Positions 1-4,181 are shown, counted from the first letter of the stretch. The stretch is DNA of 5,591 nucleotides from Candidatus Nealsonbacteria bacterium CG11_big_fil_rev_8_21_14_0_20_37_68 (GCA_002787295.1 PCWJ01000035.1:11132-16722), one strand, 5' to 3'. Numbers and translations: made by a program. The notes: a model not told the origin generated them from the sequence alone.

Positions 1-91
1 AATATCAAAAGATAAAAAGTGGAGAGTGATTAGGAAGATAACAACCCATATCGGAGAGGGGTCGGGAGAACCCTCCGGTTCTCCCGTGTAG
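1..91 (+). CDS. rpsQ: 30S ribosomal protein uS17 (S17), 3' end only
   Basis: This is the last part of a gene cut by the window edge, read in the frame starting at base 2 and ending at TAG 89-91. The first residues, ISKDKKWRVIRKI, match the usual C-terminal end of uS17 (family pattern SKxKxWRLVxIVE), and the position directly before rplN is where rpsQ belongs. uS17 is a primary 16S rRNA-binding protein of the small subunit with an OB fold. After the normal family end the frame continues for about 16 more residues (THIGEGSGEPSGSPV and neighbours), rich in Gly, Ser and Pro, and this tail is encoded largely by a perfect 24-nt hairpin (63-86). The tail therefore looks acquired rather than ancestral. 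The identification rests on a short stretch plus context, but both agree. Confidence 0.82.
   Translation, partial: ISKDKKWRVIRKITTHIGEGSGEPSGSPV
63..86. repeat. Perfect palindrome inside the rpsQ tail
   Basis: CGGGAGAACC (63-72) pairs perfectly with GGTTCTCCCG (77-86) across a 4-nt loop, giving a 10-bp stem. It lies in the coding frame of the non-conserved uS17 tail, five nucleotides before the end of the gene. No T-run follows, so it is not a typical intrinsic terminator. It is the first of a row of palindromes reaching to about 198. Confidence 0.85.
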
Positions 92-101
92 GAAAACAGG
101 C

Positions 102-118
102 TTTCGCCGAAGGCGAAA
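102..118. repeat. 17-nt palindrome, copy 1 of 2
   Basis: TTTCGCCGAAGGCGAAA forms a 7-bp stem with a GAA loop. The identical 17 nt occurs again at 2314-2330 in the rpsH-rplF spacer, and a related core (TTTCGC, TTC, GCGAAA) occurs inside rpsE at 3652-3666. An exact repeat of this length in about 5.6 kb suggests a dispersed repeat family. Confidence 0.8.
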
Positions 119-121
119 ACG

Positions 122-142
122 TTAGAAACCGTGGGTTTCTAA
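122..142. repeat. Palindrome, 9-bp perfect stem
   Basis: TTAGAAACC (122-130) pairs with GGTTTCTAA (134-142) around the loop GTG. No mismatches, no T-run afterwards. Confidence 0.8.
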
Positions 143-158
143 AGAGCGAGCCCGAACC

Positions 159-179
159 GAGCACATAATTTATGTGCTC
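159..179. repeat. Palindrome, 10-bp arms around a single base
   Basis: GAGCACATAA (159-168) is the exact reverse complement of TTATGTGCTC (170-179), with one T between. As RNA this would be about an 8-bp stem with a 5-nt loop. The ATG at 174 lies within the right arm and is not considered a start codon. Confidence 0.8.
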
Positions 180-182
180 TGG

Positions 183-198
183 CCAGCCGTAAGGCTGG
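183..198. repeat. Hairpin with GTAA tetraloop
   Basis: CCAGCC (183-188) pairs with GGCTGG (193-198) around GTAA, which as RNA is a GNRA-class tetraloop. It ends 32 nt before the rplN start codon. Confidence 0.7.
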
Positions 199-230
199 AT
201 GAGGGCGAGCGACTAACTTGTATTACCACT

Positions 231-602
231 ATGATTCAGCCAAGAACAATGTTAAAAGTAGCTGACAATACCGGAGCAAAAATTATCCAGTGTTTTAATG
301 TTCCCGGTGGTAGCGGCCGGCGTTATGCTCAAATTGGAGATGTAATAGTTGGCGCGGTAAAGGAAGCCGAACCAAGAAGAATTGTAAAAAAACATGATGT
401 AGTTCGGGCAGTAGTAATCAGACAAAAAAAAGCATATCGCCGATTCGATGGTTCTTATATTAGATTTGATGAAAATGCAGCCGTAATTTTGGAGGGAAAA
501 AGCAAGGAGCCGAAAGGAAATAGAATTTCGGGCCCCGTCCCTAGAGAATTAAAAGAAAAAGGATTTGAGAAAATCGCCGGTTTGGCCGAAGAATTAGTAT
601 AA
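231..602 (+). CDS. rplN: 50S ribosomal protein uL14 (L14)
   Basis: uL14 binds 23S rRNA and forms intersubunit bridges with 16S rRNA; it also contacts uL19. The 123-residue product starts MIQPRTMLKVADNTGAK, closely matching the family start (MIQxxTxLxVADNTGA), continues with GDVIVGAVKEA in the beta-barrel and ends with the usual GPVPRELKEKGFEKIAGLAEELV. Length is normal (about 122). I chose ATG 231 because it gives this canonical N-terminus; an in-frame ATG at 174 would add 19 residues encoded by palindromic spacer sequence and matching nothing in the family. No Shine-Dalgarno sequence precedes 231. rplX follows after 4 nt, so the two are surely co-transcribed. Confidence 0.97.
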   Translation: MIQPRTMLKVADNTGAKIIQCFNVPGGSGRRYAQIGDVIVGAVKEAEPRRIVKKHDVVRAVVIRQKKAYRRFDGSYIRFDENAAVILEGKSKEPKGNRISGPVPRELKEKGFEKIAGLAEELV

Positions 603-606
603 TTTT

Positions 607-912
607 ATGAAGATAAAAAAAGGTGACCAAATTTTAATAATTTCAGGGAAGGAGCGGGGGAGGACGGGAAAAGTTTTGGAGGCTCTACCGGGAAAGCAAA
701 GAATAGTGGTCGAGGGGATAAATATAAGAAAAAAACACGTTCGACCCAAAAGATCCGGCGAGAAAGGTCAAATTGTACAATTACCTGCGCCGATTCATAT
801 TTCGAATGTAAAGCTGATTTGTAAAAATTGCAAAAACCCCACCAGGGTAGGATATAAGATTGTAGAAGGTAAAAAATATAGAATATGCAAGAAGTGTGGA
901 CAAGAAACCTAG
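607..912 (+). CDS. rplX: 50S ribosomal protein uL24 (L24)
   Basis: uL24 is one of the two initiator proteins of large-subunit assembly, binding the 5' end of 23S rRNA and sitting near the peptide exit. The 101-residue product has an N-terminal KOW domain (about residues 3-35, with GDQILIISGKERGRTGKV), the conserved GINIRKKHVRP (37-47) and a C-terminal part with two CxxC pairs (C72/C75 and C94/C97) that probably bind one zinc ion; many bacterial uL24 proteins keep this ribbon while others have lost it. Length is usual. The start ATG 607 is 4 nt after the rplN stop, in an A/T-only leader without a Shine-Dalgarno. It is followed 6 nt later by rplE. Confidence 0.97.
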   Translation: MKIKKGDQILIISGKERGRTGKVLEALPGKQRIVVEGINIRKKHVRPKRSGEKGQIVQLPAPIHISNVKLICKNCKNPTRVGYKIVEGKKYRICKKCGQET

Positions 913-918
913 ATCACT

Positions 919-1476
919 ATGGCTATGTTAAAAGAAAAATACCAAAAAGAAGTAATTCCTCAGATGCAAAAAAAGTTTGGCTATAAAACCCCTATGGCTG
1001 TTCCTAAAATTGAGAAGGTAATAATAAACATCGGTTTTGGCAAATTAATTTCTGATCAAACTGAACAGGAAAGGAAAAAAATAATAGATTTTATTTTAAA
1101 TGATTTAAGTAAAATTGCCGGTCAATGTCCGGTACTAACTAAAGCTAAAAAATCTATTTCTGTATTTAAAATTCGAGCCGGCATGCCAATTGGTGCTAAG
1201 GTTACTTTAAGAAGAAAAAAAATGTATGATTTTCTAGAAAGATTAATTTATATCGCTCTTCCAAGATCTAGAGATTTTCGAGGAATTGATCCTAAATCAG
1301 TAGATAAAGGGGGACATTTAACTCTTGGTATTCGAGAGCATATTTGTTTTCCTGAGATTTCTCCAGAAAAAGCTAAATCGATCCTGGGACTAGAAATAAC
1401 GGTAGTCACGACAGCGAAAAAAAGAGAGGAAGGATTAGAATTGTTGAGGCTAATGGGGTTTCCAATAAAAGCATAA
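919..1476 (+). CDS. rplE: 50S ribosomal protein uL5 (L5)
   Basis: uL5 binds 5S rRNA and 23S helix 84 in the central protuberance and contacts P-site tRNA and the small subunit. The 185-residue product shows the family features in order: the N-terminal helix and VPKIEKVIINIGFG (28-41), PVLTKAKKSISVFKIRAGMPIGAKVTLR (71-98), ALPRSRDFRG (113-122) and LGIREHICFPEI (136-147). Length is close to the usual 179. Two candidate starts lie six bases apart, ATG 919 and ATG 925; I keep the first because nothing distinguishes them and neither has a Shine-Dalgarno sequence. rpsN follows after 2 nt, indicating translational coupling. Confidence 0.96.
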   Translation: MAMLKEKYQKEVIPQMQKKFGYKTPMAVPKIEKVIINIGFGKLISDQTEQERKKIIDFILNDLSKIAGQCPVLTKAKKSISVFKIRAGMPIGAKVTLRRKKMYDFLERLIYIALPRSRDFRGIDPKSVDKGGHLTLGIREHICFPEISPEKAKSILGLEITVVTTAKKREEGLELLRLMGFPIKA

Positions 1477-1478
1477 AC

Positions 1479-1664
1479 ATGGCAACTAAATCTCAAATTG
1501 CAAAATCTGAAAAAAAACCAAAATATTTAACTCGAGTTGTTCGACGTTGTTTTAGGTGTGGAAGAAAAAGAGGATATATGAGGAAATTTGGGCTTTGTCG
1601 AATTTGTTTTAGAGAAATGGCAAATAATGGATTAATACCTGGGATAAAAAAAAGTAGTTGGTAA
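1479..1664 (+). CDS. rpsN: 30S ribosomal protein uS14, zinc-binding short type (S14 type Z)
   Basis: uS14 is a late-assembling protein of the 30S head. At 61 residues it is the short form, and it keeps all four zinc ligands as CFRCG (C24, C27) and CRICF (C40, C43), followed by the conserved C-terminal end GLIPGIKKSSW. This is the zinc (C+) version rather than the longer cysteine-free form found in enterobacteria. Only 2 nt separate it from the rplE stop, so its translation probably depends on ribosomes finishing rplE. After the gene comes a spacer that is a large inverted repeat, the first break in the tight packing of the operon. Confidence 0.97.
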   Translation: MATKSQIAKSEKKPKYLTRVVRRCFRCGRKRGYMRKFGLCRICFREMANNGLIPGIKKSSW

Positions 1665-1669
1665 TAATC

Positions 1670-1736
1670 AGAAAATAGAAAATAGAAAATAGAATTAAAA
1701 AAACTCTTAACTTCTACTTTCTATTTTCTAATTTCT
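1670..1736. repeat. rpsN-rpsH spacer: long inverted repeat of AGAAAAT heptamers
   Basis: The left arm (1670-1694) is the heptamer AGAAAAT three times plus AGAA. The right arm (1712-1736) is its reverse complement at 23 of 25 positions. The 17-nt loop is A-rich. The arms fill almost the whole spacer and the right arm ends 5 nt before the rpsH start codon. The right arm contains T-runs of at most four, broken by C and A, so an intrinsic terminator is unlikely. The arrangement looks like a tandem repeat copied in reverse orientation. Confidence 0.88.
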
Positions 1737-1741
1737 AACTT

Positions 1742-2128
1742 ATGGATCCAATTGCTGATATGTTGACTCAAATACGTAATGCTCAAGCTGTACAGAAGGA
1801 TACAGTGGATATTTCTTTTTCTAATTTAAAATATGAAATTGCTAAAATTTTAGAAAAAGAGGGTTTTGTTGAAAAGGTTGAAAAACGAGGTAGAAAGGCA
1901 AGAAAAAAAATTGAAATTGCGTTGAAATACGATAATAAAATTCCGGCCATTTCCGGAATACATCGACTTTCTAAGCCTGGTCAAAGAGTTTACAAGAGTT
2001 ATAAAGATATTGGTCGAGCAAAAGGAGGTCAGGGGATAGTGATAATTTCTACTTCAAAAGGATTGATGACAGGCAAAGAGGCAAGGAAACAGAAATTAGG
2101 CGGAGAAGTAATTTGTGAGATACGGTGA
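1742..2128 (+). CDS. rpsH: 30S ribosomal protein uS8 (S8)
   Basis: uS8 binds helix 21 of 16S rRNA and is a key protein of platform assembly. The 128-residue product begins with the canonical MDPIADMLTQIRNA and ends with STSKGLMTGKEARKQKLGGEVICEI (from 103), the rRNA-binding signature of the C-terminal domain; PAISGI in the middle is also conserved. Length is normal. In E. coli S8 represses its own operon by binding mRNA at the rplX-rplE junction; I see no hairpin at that junction here (about 890-960), so this control cannot be supported. The gene ends in TGA at 2126-2128, which shows TGA is a stop in this organism. A 307-nt spacer follows, very long for this operon. Confidence 0.97.
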   Translation: MDPIADMLTQIRNAQAVQKDTVDISFSNLKYEIAKILEKEGFVEKVEKRGRKARKKIEIALKYDNKIPAISGIHRLSKPGQRVYKSYKDIGRAKGGQGIVIISTSKGLMTGKEARKQKLGGEVICEIR

Positions 2129-2161
2129 GTCGCTTTGGGAAGTTAATTTTTAGAAGAATCG

Positions 2162-2203
2162 CTCGGTAATCTGCTTCGGAGAACCGTAGAATTTCCTACC
2201 GAG
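2162..2203. repeat. Inverted repeat, 7-bp stem
   Basis: CTCGGTA (2162-2168) pairs perfectly with TACCGAG (2197-2203) around a 28-nt loop. Its right arm is also able to pair with 2260-2268, so two mutually exclusive folds are possible. Confidence 0.55.
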
Positions 2204-2249
2204 AAATGGGATAATGAGCTCTCTTTTTGTTTAGTGCATTTGTTCGCTC

Positions 2250-2371
2250 GGGAATCCAATTCTCGGTACACGCGAACTTCCCAGCGAGAAGTCCGCTCAG
2301 GTCCTCGGCAAATTTTCGCCGAAGGCGAAACCATGCAATTTGCCTGCGGATGGTCCCGAGAATTGATTCCC
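2250..2371. repeat. Large nested inverted repeat in the rpsH-rplF spacer
   Basis: The outer arms are 2250-2266 and 2356-2371: CAATTCTCGG pairs with CCGAGAATTG (10 bp), then GGGAAT with ATTCCC (6 bp), with a single bulged C at 2256. Inside, GGCAAATT (2307-2314) pairs with AATTTGCC (2337-2344), extended outward imperfectly by 2302-2306 and 2346-2350, and enclosing the tip stem TTCGCC/GGCGAA (2315-2320, 2324-2329). A third small stem, ACTTC/GAAGT (2276-2280, 2288-2292), lies between. Together they would draw a branched RNA fold, or represent palindromic elements nested into one another. Confidence 0.7.
2314..2330. repeat. 17-nt palindrome, copy 2 of 2
   Basis: Identical to 102-118 (TTTCGCCGAAGGCGAAA) and here forming the tip of the nested inverted repeat at 2250-2371. 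The flanks differ from those of copy 1 within one or two bases. Confidence 0.8.
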
Positions 2372-2409
2372 TCGCTTAAATTATTTTAAAAATTGCTTCC
2401 CTCGCTTAA
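2361..2409. repeat. Direct repeat, 19 nt, two copies
   Basis: AATTGNTTCCCTCGCTTAA occurs at 2361-2379 (N is A) and 2391-2409 (N is C), offset by 30 nt, with an A/T-only 11-nt gap. The first copy is also the right arm of the inverted repeat at 2250-2371. The second copy ends 26 nt before the rplF start codon. Confidence 0.8.
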
Positions 2410-2435
2410 GGTTAATAAATTGAAAATTAAATTTT

Positions 2436-3047
2436 ATGAGTCGTATTGGTAAAAAACCAATTTTAATACCAGAAAATGTCGAAGTAAAAATTGAGGGTCA
2501 AAAGGTAACGATTAAGGGTCCAAAGGGCGAACTTTCCCAAGGGGTTCGGCCCGAAATTAAGGTTGAAGTTCGAGATAATCAAATTTTGGTTTTTCCCCAA
2601 ATTGAAACTAAACCCAGCACCAGAACCCCGCACGAAAGCAAGATTCGTACAGGGCAGGCAAGTCAGGTTTCGGGCAAGCAAACTAAGGCTCTTTGGGGGT
2701 TGACAAGGGCTCTTATTGCTAATTTAGTAAAAGGGGTAACCGAGGGATATGAAAAAAAATTAGAAATAAGTGGCCTTGGCTATAGGGCTAATTTAGATGG
2801 AAAAGATTTGGTGCTGGAGCTTGGTTTTAGTCATCCGGTTAAAGTAGCCTGTCCTCCGGGAATAATTTTTTTAATAGGAAAAAACATTATCACGGTCTTG
2901 GGAATTGATAAACAATTAGTAGGACAAACTGCGGCAAAAATAAGGAAAGCAAAACCCCCTGAGCCGTATAAAGATAAGGGTATAAAATACTTGGGTGAGG
3001 TAATTAGAAGAAAAGCAGGGAAGAAAGCAGTAGGAACCACAGGATAA
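2436..3047 (+). CDS. rplF: 50S ribosomal protein uL6 (L6), with an internal insertion
   Basis: uL6 binds helix 97 of 23S rRNA near the sarcin-ricin loop and the factor-binding site. The product has the canonical start MSRIGKKPILIP, the two repeated uL6 domains with KALWGLTRALIANLVKGVTEGYEKKLEISGLGYRA across their boundary, and the C-terminal signature PPEPYKDKGIKY (174-185). At 203 residues it is about 25 longer than usual (about 178). The excess lies in the first domain, roughly residues 58-80, between the strand ending ILVFPQIE and the helix starting with KALWGL, and is Ser/Thr/Gln/Lys-rich. Its codons (bases about 2607-2675) use more C and G than the neighbours. The segment contains no strong palindrome. 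ATG 2436 follows an A/T-rich leader with no Shine-Dalgarno. Confidence 0.96.
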   Translation: MSRIGKKPILIPENVEVKIEGQKVTIKGPKGELSQGVRPEIKVEVRDNQILVFPQIETKPSTRTPHESKIRTGQASQVSGKQTKALWGLTRALIANLVKGVTEGYEKKLEISGLGYRANLDGKDLVLELGFSHPVKVACPPGIIFLIGKNIITVLGIDKQLVGQTAAKIRKAKPPEPYKDKGIKYLGEVIRRKAGKKAVGTTG

Positions 3048-3048
3048 G

Positions 3049-3131
3049 CACTAAACTGAAGCTAAACTAGACACAGAACAGACACTAAACTTTTATTTCG
3101 GTTTCGTTTAACATTTTGTGTCAGTTTCGTG
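3049..3131. repeat. rplF-rplR spacer: inverted and iterated repeats
   Basis: CACTAAACTG (3049-3058) pairs with CAGTTTCGTG (3122-3131) with one mismatch. Inside, GACACA (3070-3075) pairs with TGTGTC (3117-3122), and TAAAC (3086-3090) with GTTTA (3106-3110). The word CTAAACT occurs three times in the left half (from 3051, 3062 and 3085). The outer right arm ends 4 nt before the rplR start codon. The pairing is less perfect than in the other spacers, but the layout is the same. Confidence 0.65.
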
Positions 3132-3135
3132 ATTT

Positions 3136-3567
3136 ATGTTAGAAAAACAACAAAAAAGATATCGGCGCCACAAACGAGTTAGGGCAAAAATTAAGGATAC
3201 ATCAAAAGTTCCTCGGCTTTGTGTTTTTCGTTCAACTAAGCATATTTATGCCCAATTGATTGATGATGAGAAGGGTCAGACCATTTTGAGTTCAAATGAC
3301 CTCGGGTTTAAAAAGTTAAAGACTCAAATTCGCCCGGCCGCAGCTAAAGCTGCGGCGAGCAAGCAAAAGCTAAAAGTCAGAGAAAAGAAAGAACAAATAA
3401 TTAGAATTGGAAAAGTAGCAATTGCTTATGAGGTTGGGAAATTAATTGCTGAAAGGGCCCTTAAGAAGAAAATTGAAAGAGTGGTCTTTGATCGGGGAGG
3501 ATATAGATATCACGGAAGAGTGAAAGCACTGGTTGAAGGAGCGAGGGAAGGAGGATTACAATTTTAA
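3136..3567 (+). CDS. rplR: 50S ribosomal protein uL18 (L18), with an internal insertion
   Basis: uL18 binds 5S rRNA and helps dock it in the central protuberance with uL5. The product shows the basic N-terminus RYRRHKRVRAKI, PRLCVFRSTKHIYAQLIDDEKGQTI (26-50) and the conserved C-terminal VGKLIAERALKKKIERVVFDRGGYRYHGRVKAL followed by AREGGLQF. At 143 residues it is some 20-25 longer than the usual 118-122. The excess lies around residues 66-88, after SSNDLGFKKLKTQI, where the protein reads RPAAAKAAASKQKLKVREKK. The alanine block A68-A74 is encoded exactly by a perfect 20-nt palindrome (3337-3356). The insertion lies between the strand region and the following helix, probably a surface loop. rpsE follows after 18 nt. 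Confidence 0.96.
   Translation: MLEKQQKRYRRHKRVRAKIKDTSKVPRLCVFRSTKHIYAQLIDDEKGQTILSSNDLGFKKLKTQIRPAAAKAAASKQKLKVREKKEQIIRIGKVAIAYEVGKLIAERALKKKIERVVFDRGGYRYHGRVKALVEGAREGGLQF
3337..3356. repeat. Perfect palindrome inside rplR
   Basis: GCCGCAGCT (3337-3345) is the exact reverse complement of AGCTGCGGC (3348-3356) with AA between. It is read in frame as Ala-Ala-Ala-Lys-Ala-Ala-Ala within a stretch of uL18 not found in typical family members. Its GC content contrasts with the A-rich surroundings. Confidence 0.85.
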
Positions 3568-3585
3568 ATTTCTAAACAAAATTCA

Positions 3586-4143
3586 ATGATCAAAATCCAA
3601 AATCCAAAACGGGAAGAAAAAAAGGACTCCAATCCTCCCAAGGACGGGGCGTTTCGCTTCGCGAAAACGCCTCGCGTCCCGGCCACCATTCCGCAGGAGC
3701 GGGCCCCTGAGTTTGAGTCCAAATTGCTTGATTTGGCAAGGGTTTCGCATACCCGGGCCGGAGGAAGAAAAATAAGATTTCGAGCACTGGTCGTGAGCGG
3801 TAATAGAGATGGGAAAGTTGGAATTGGAATAGCTAACGGTCGAGATGTGGCAATGGCAGTGGAAAAAGCAACGAGACTTTCCAAAAAATATCTAACTGAG
3901 GTTCTGATAACGGAAGATTCCATTTCCCATGAAGTTTGTGCCAAATTCGGGCCGGCTAAGGTTTTACTCAGACCGCAAAGAAAAGGAAGGGGGCTGGTGG
4001 CCGGAGGAACGGTAAGGGTGATTTGTAATTTGGCTGGGATAAAAAATATTTCCTCAAAAATTTTAGGAAGAACAGGAAATAAGTTAAACAACGCCCAAGC
4101 AACAATTAAAGCTCTTAAAATGCTTAAAGTTCAAAAATTTTAA
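3586..4143 (+). CDS. rpsE: 30S ribosomal protein uS5 (S5), with an extended N-terminus
   Basis: uS5 lies at the mRNA entry channel of the 30S subunit and contributes to decoding fidelity and mRNA unwinding. The core starts at about residue 42 (EFESKLLDLARVSHTRAGGRKIRFRALVVSG, the double-stranded RNA-binding-like fold), followed by GKVGIGIANGRDVAMAVEKA (76-95), LLRPQRKGRGLVAGGTVR, LAGIKNISSKILGRTGN and a C-terminal helix. At 185 residues it is about 20 longer than usual (about 166), all in the N-terminus. Residues 2-8 come from a TCCAAAA-type heptamer iteration (3589-3609), and residues 19-32 from a long GC-rich hairpin (3642-3679). ATG 3586 is the only ATG before the core, so the extension seems to be translated. 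Next is rplO, not rpmD. Confidence 0.95.
   Translation: MIKIQNPKREEKKDSNPPKDGAFRFAKTPRVPATIPQERAPEFESKLLDLARVSHTRAGGRKIRFRALVVSGNRDGKVGIGIANGRDVAMAVEKATRLSKKYLTEVLITEDSISHEVCAKFGPAKVLLRPQRKGRGLVAGGTVRVICNLAGIKNISSKILGRTGNKLNNAQATIKALKMLKVQKF
3589..3609. repeat. Heptamer iteration at the start of rpsE
   Basis: Three 7-nt units, ATCAAAA then TCCAAAA twice, directly follow the rpsE start codon. They resemble the A-rich heptamers of the rpsN-rpsH spacer and of the rplO insert, as if spacer-type sequence had been taken into the gene. Confidence 0.65.
3642..3679. repeat. Long imperfect palindrome inside rpsE
   Basis: GGACG (3642-3646) pairs with CGTCC (3675-3679). Further in, GGGCGTTTCGC (3647-3657) pairs with GCGAAAACGCCT (3661-3672), with one G-T pair, a bulged A at 3667 and a bulged CG at 3673-3674, around the loop TTC. 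This gives 16 pairs in 38 nt. It encodes residues 19-32 of the unconserved N-terminal extension and is much more GC-rich than the gene around it. Confidence 0.8.
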
Positions 4144-4169
4144 GTTTTGAGCTTTGCATTTTGAGCTTT
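4108..4169. repeat. Inverted repeat formed by the 3' end of rpsE and the following spacer
   Basis: AAAGCTC (4108-4114) pairs with GAGCTTT (4163-4169), AAAATGC (4117-4123) with GCATTTT (4156-4162), and the 11 nt at 4126-4136 with 4145-4155 (one G-T pair). This makes 25 pairs interrupted only by two TT bulges, with the rpsE stop codon in the 8-nt loop. The spacer side is also iterated with period 7, as four TTTGNNN units (4146-4173). It is therefore both a heptamer array and an inverted copy of the gene end. No T-run follows. Confidence 0.88.
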
Positions 4170-4181
4170 GAGTTTATTACT

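Larger units (their letters stand above)
92..230. other. rpsQ-rplN spacer packed with palindromes, non-coding
   Basis: These 139 nt replace a junction that is normally only a few bases long. I see no plausible gene; an open frame from ATG 174 only adds 19 unconserved residues to uL14. The spacer holds four perfect hairpins in a row (102-118, 122-142, 159-179, 183-198) with short linkers, following the hairpin at 63-86. None is followed by a T-run. The words GCGAG (146-150) and GGCGAGCG (205-212) flank the last two hairpins. It could be a structured leader RNA or a cluster of small palindromic elements; the sequence does not decide between these. Confidence 0.7.
2129..2435. other. rpsH-rplF spacer, 307 nt, repeat-rich and probably structured
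   Basis: No gene is recognisable on either strand; a short open frame on the - strand (2143-2334) has no family features. The stretch is a patchwork of short words in both orientations. CCGAGAA or its complement TTCTCGG occurs at 2199-2205, 2260-2266 and 2356-2362, and TCGCTCGGTAATC (2159-2171) recurs with one change at 2244-2256. It contains a 7-bp stem (2162-2168 with 2197-2203), a large nested inverted repeat (2250-2371), the second copy of the 17-nt palindrome (2314-2330) and a 19-nt direct repeat (2361-2409). TACCGAGAA (2197-2205) can alternatively pair with TTCTCGGTA (2260-2268). The last 50 nt before rplF are A/T-rich. No confident promoter or terminator is visible. Confidence 0.7.

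Noticed and set aside
63..198. Intrinsic terminators at the rpsQ-rplN palindromes
   Set aside because: None of the stems is followed by a run of T, and they lie in the middle of an essential operon.
174..230. Longer uL14 starting at ATG 174
   Set aside because: The added 19 residues match nothing in the family, are encoded by palindromic spacer, and the normal N-terminus MIQ begins at 231.
1940..1959. Hairpin ATTCCGG / CCGGAAT inside rpsH
   Set aside because: It encodes the conserved PAISGI of uS8, adds no residues and so is not an insertion. It shows that a 7-bp hairpin can arise by chance here, which is why only longer palindromes in extra segments were counted.
2143..2334. Open frame of 63 codons on the - strand in the rpsH-rplF spacer
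   Set aside because: It is antisense within a repeat-rich spacer, its product has no recognisable motif, and its start is inside a palindrome region. A chance frame is the better explanation.
2364..2420. Possible promoter before rplF (TTGATT or TTGCTT with A/T-rich hexamers downstream)
   Set aside because: The spacings to a TATAAT-like box do not fit 16-18 nt with a convincing hexamer, and any A/T-rich region gives such matches.
3564..4091. Long open frame of 175 codons on the - strand opposite rpsE
   Set aside because: It is the shadow of rpsE, whose product is clearly uS5 over the same bases.
4161..4181. TTG 4161 as the rplO start
   Set aside because: It lies in the right arm of a strong hairpin and adds seven unmatched residues; GTG 4182 gives the family N-terminus.
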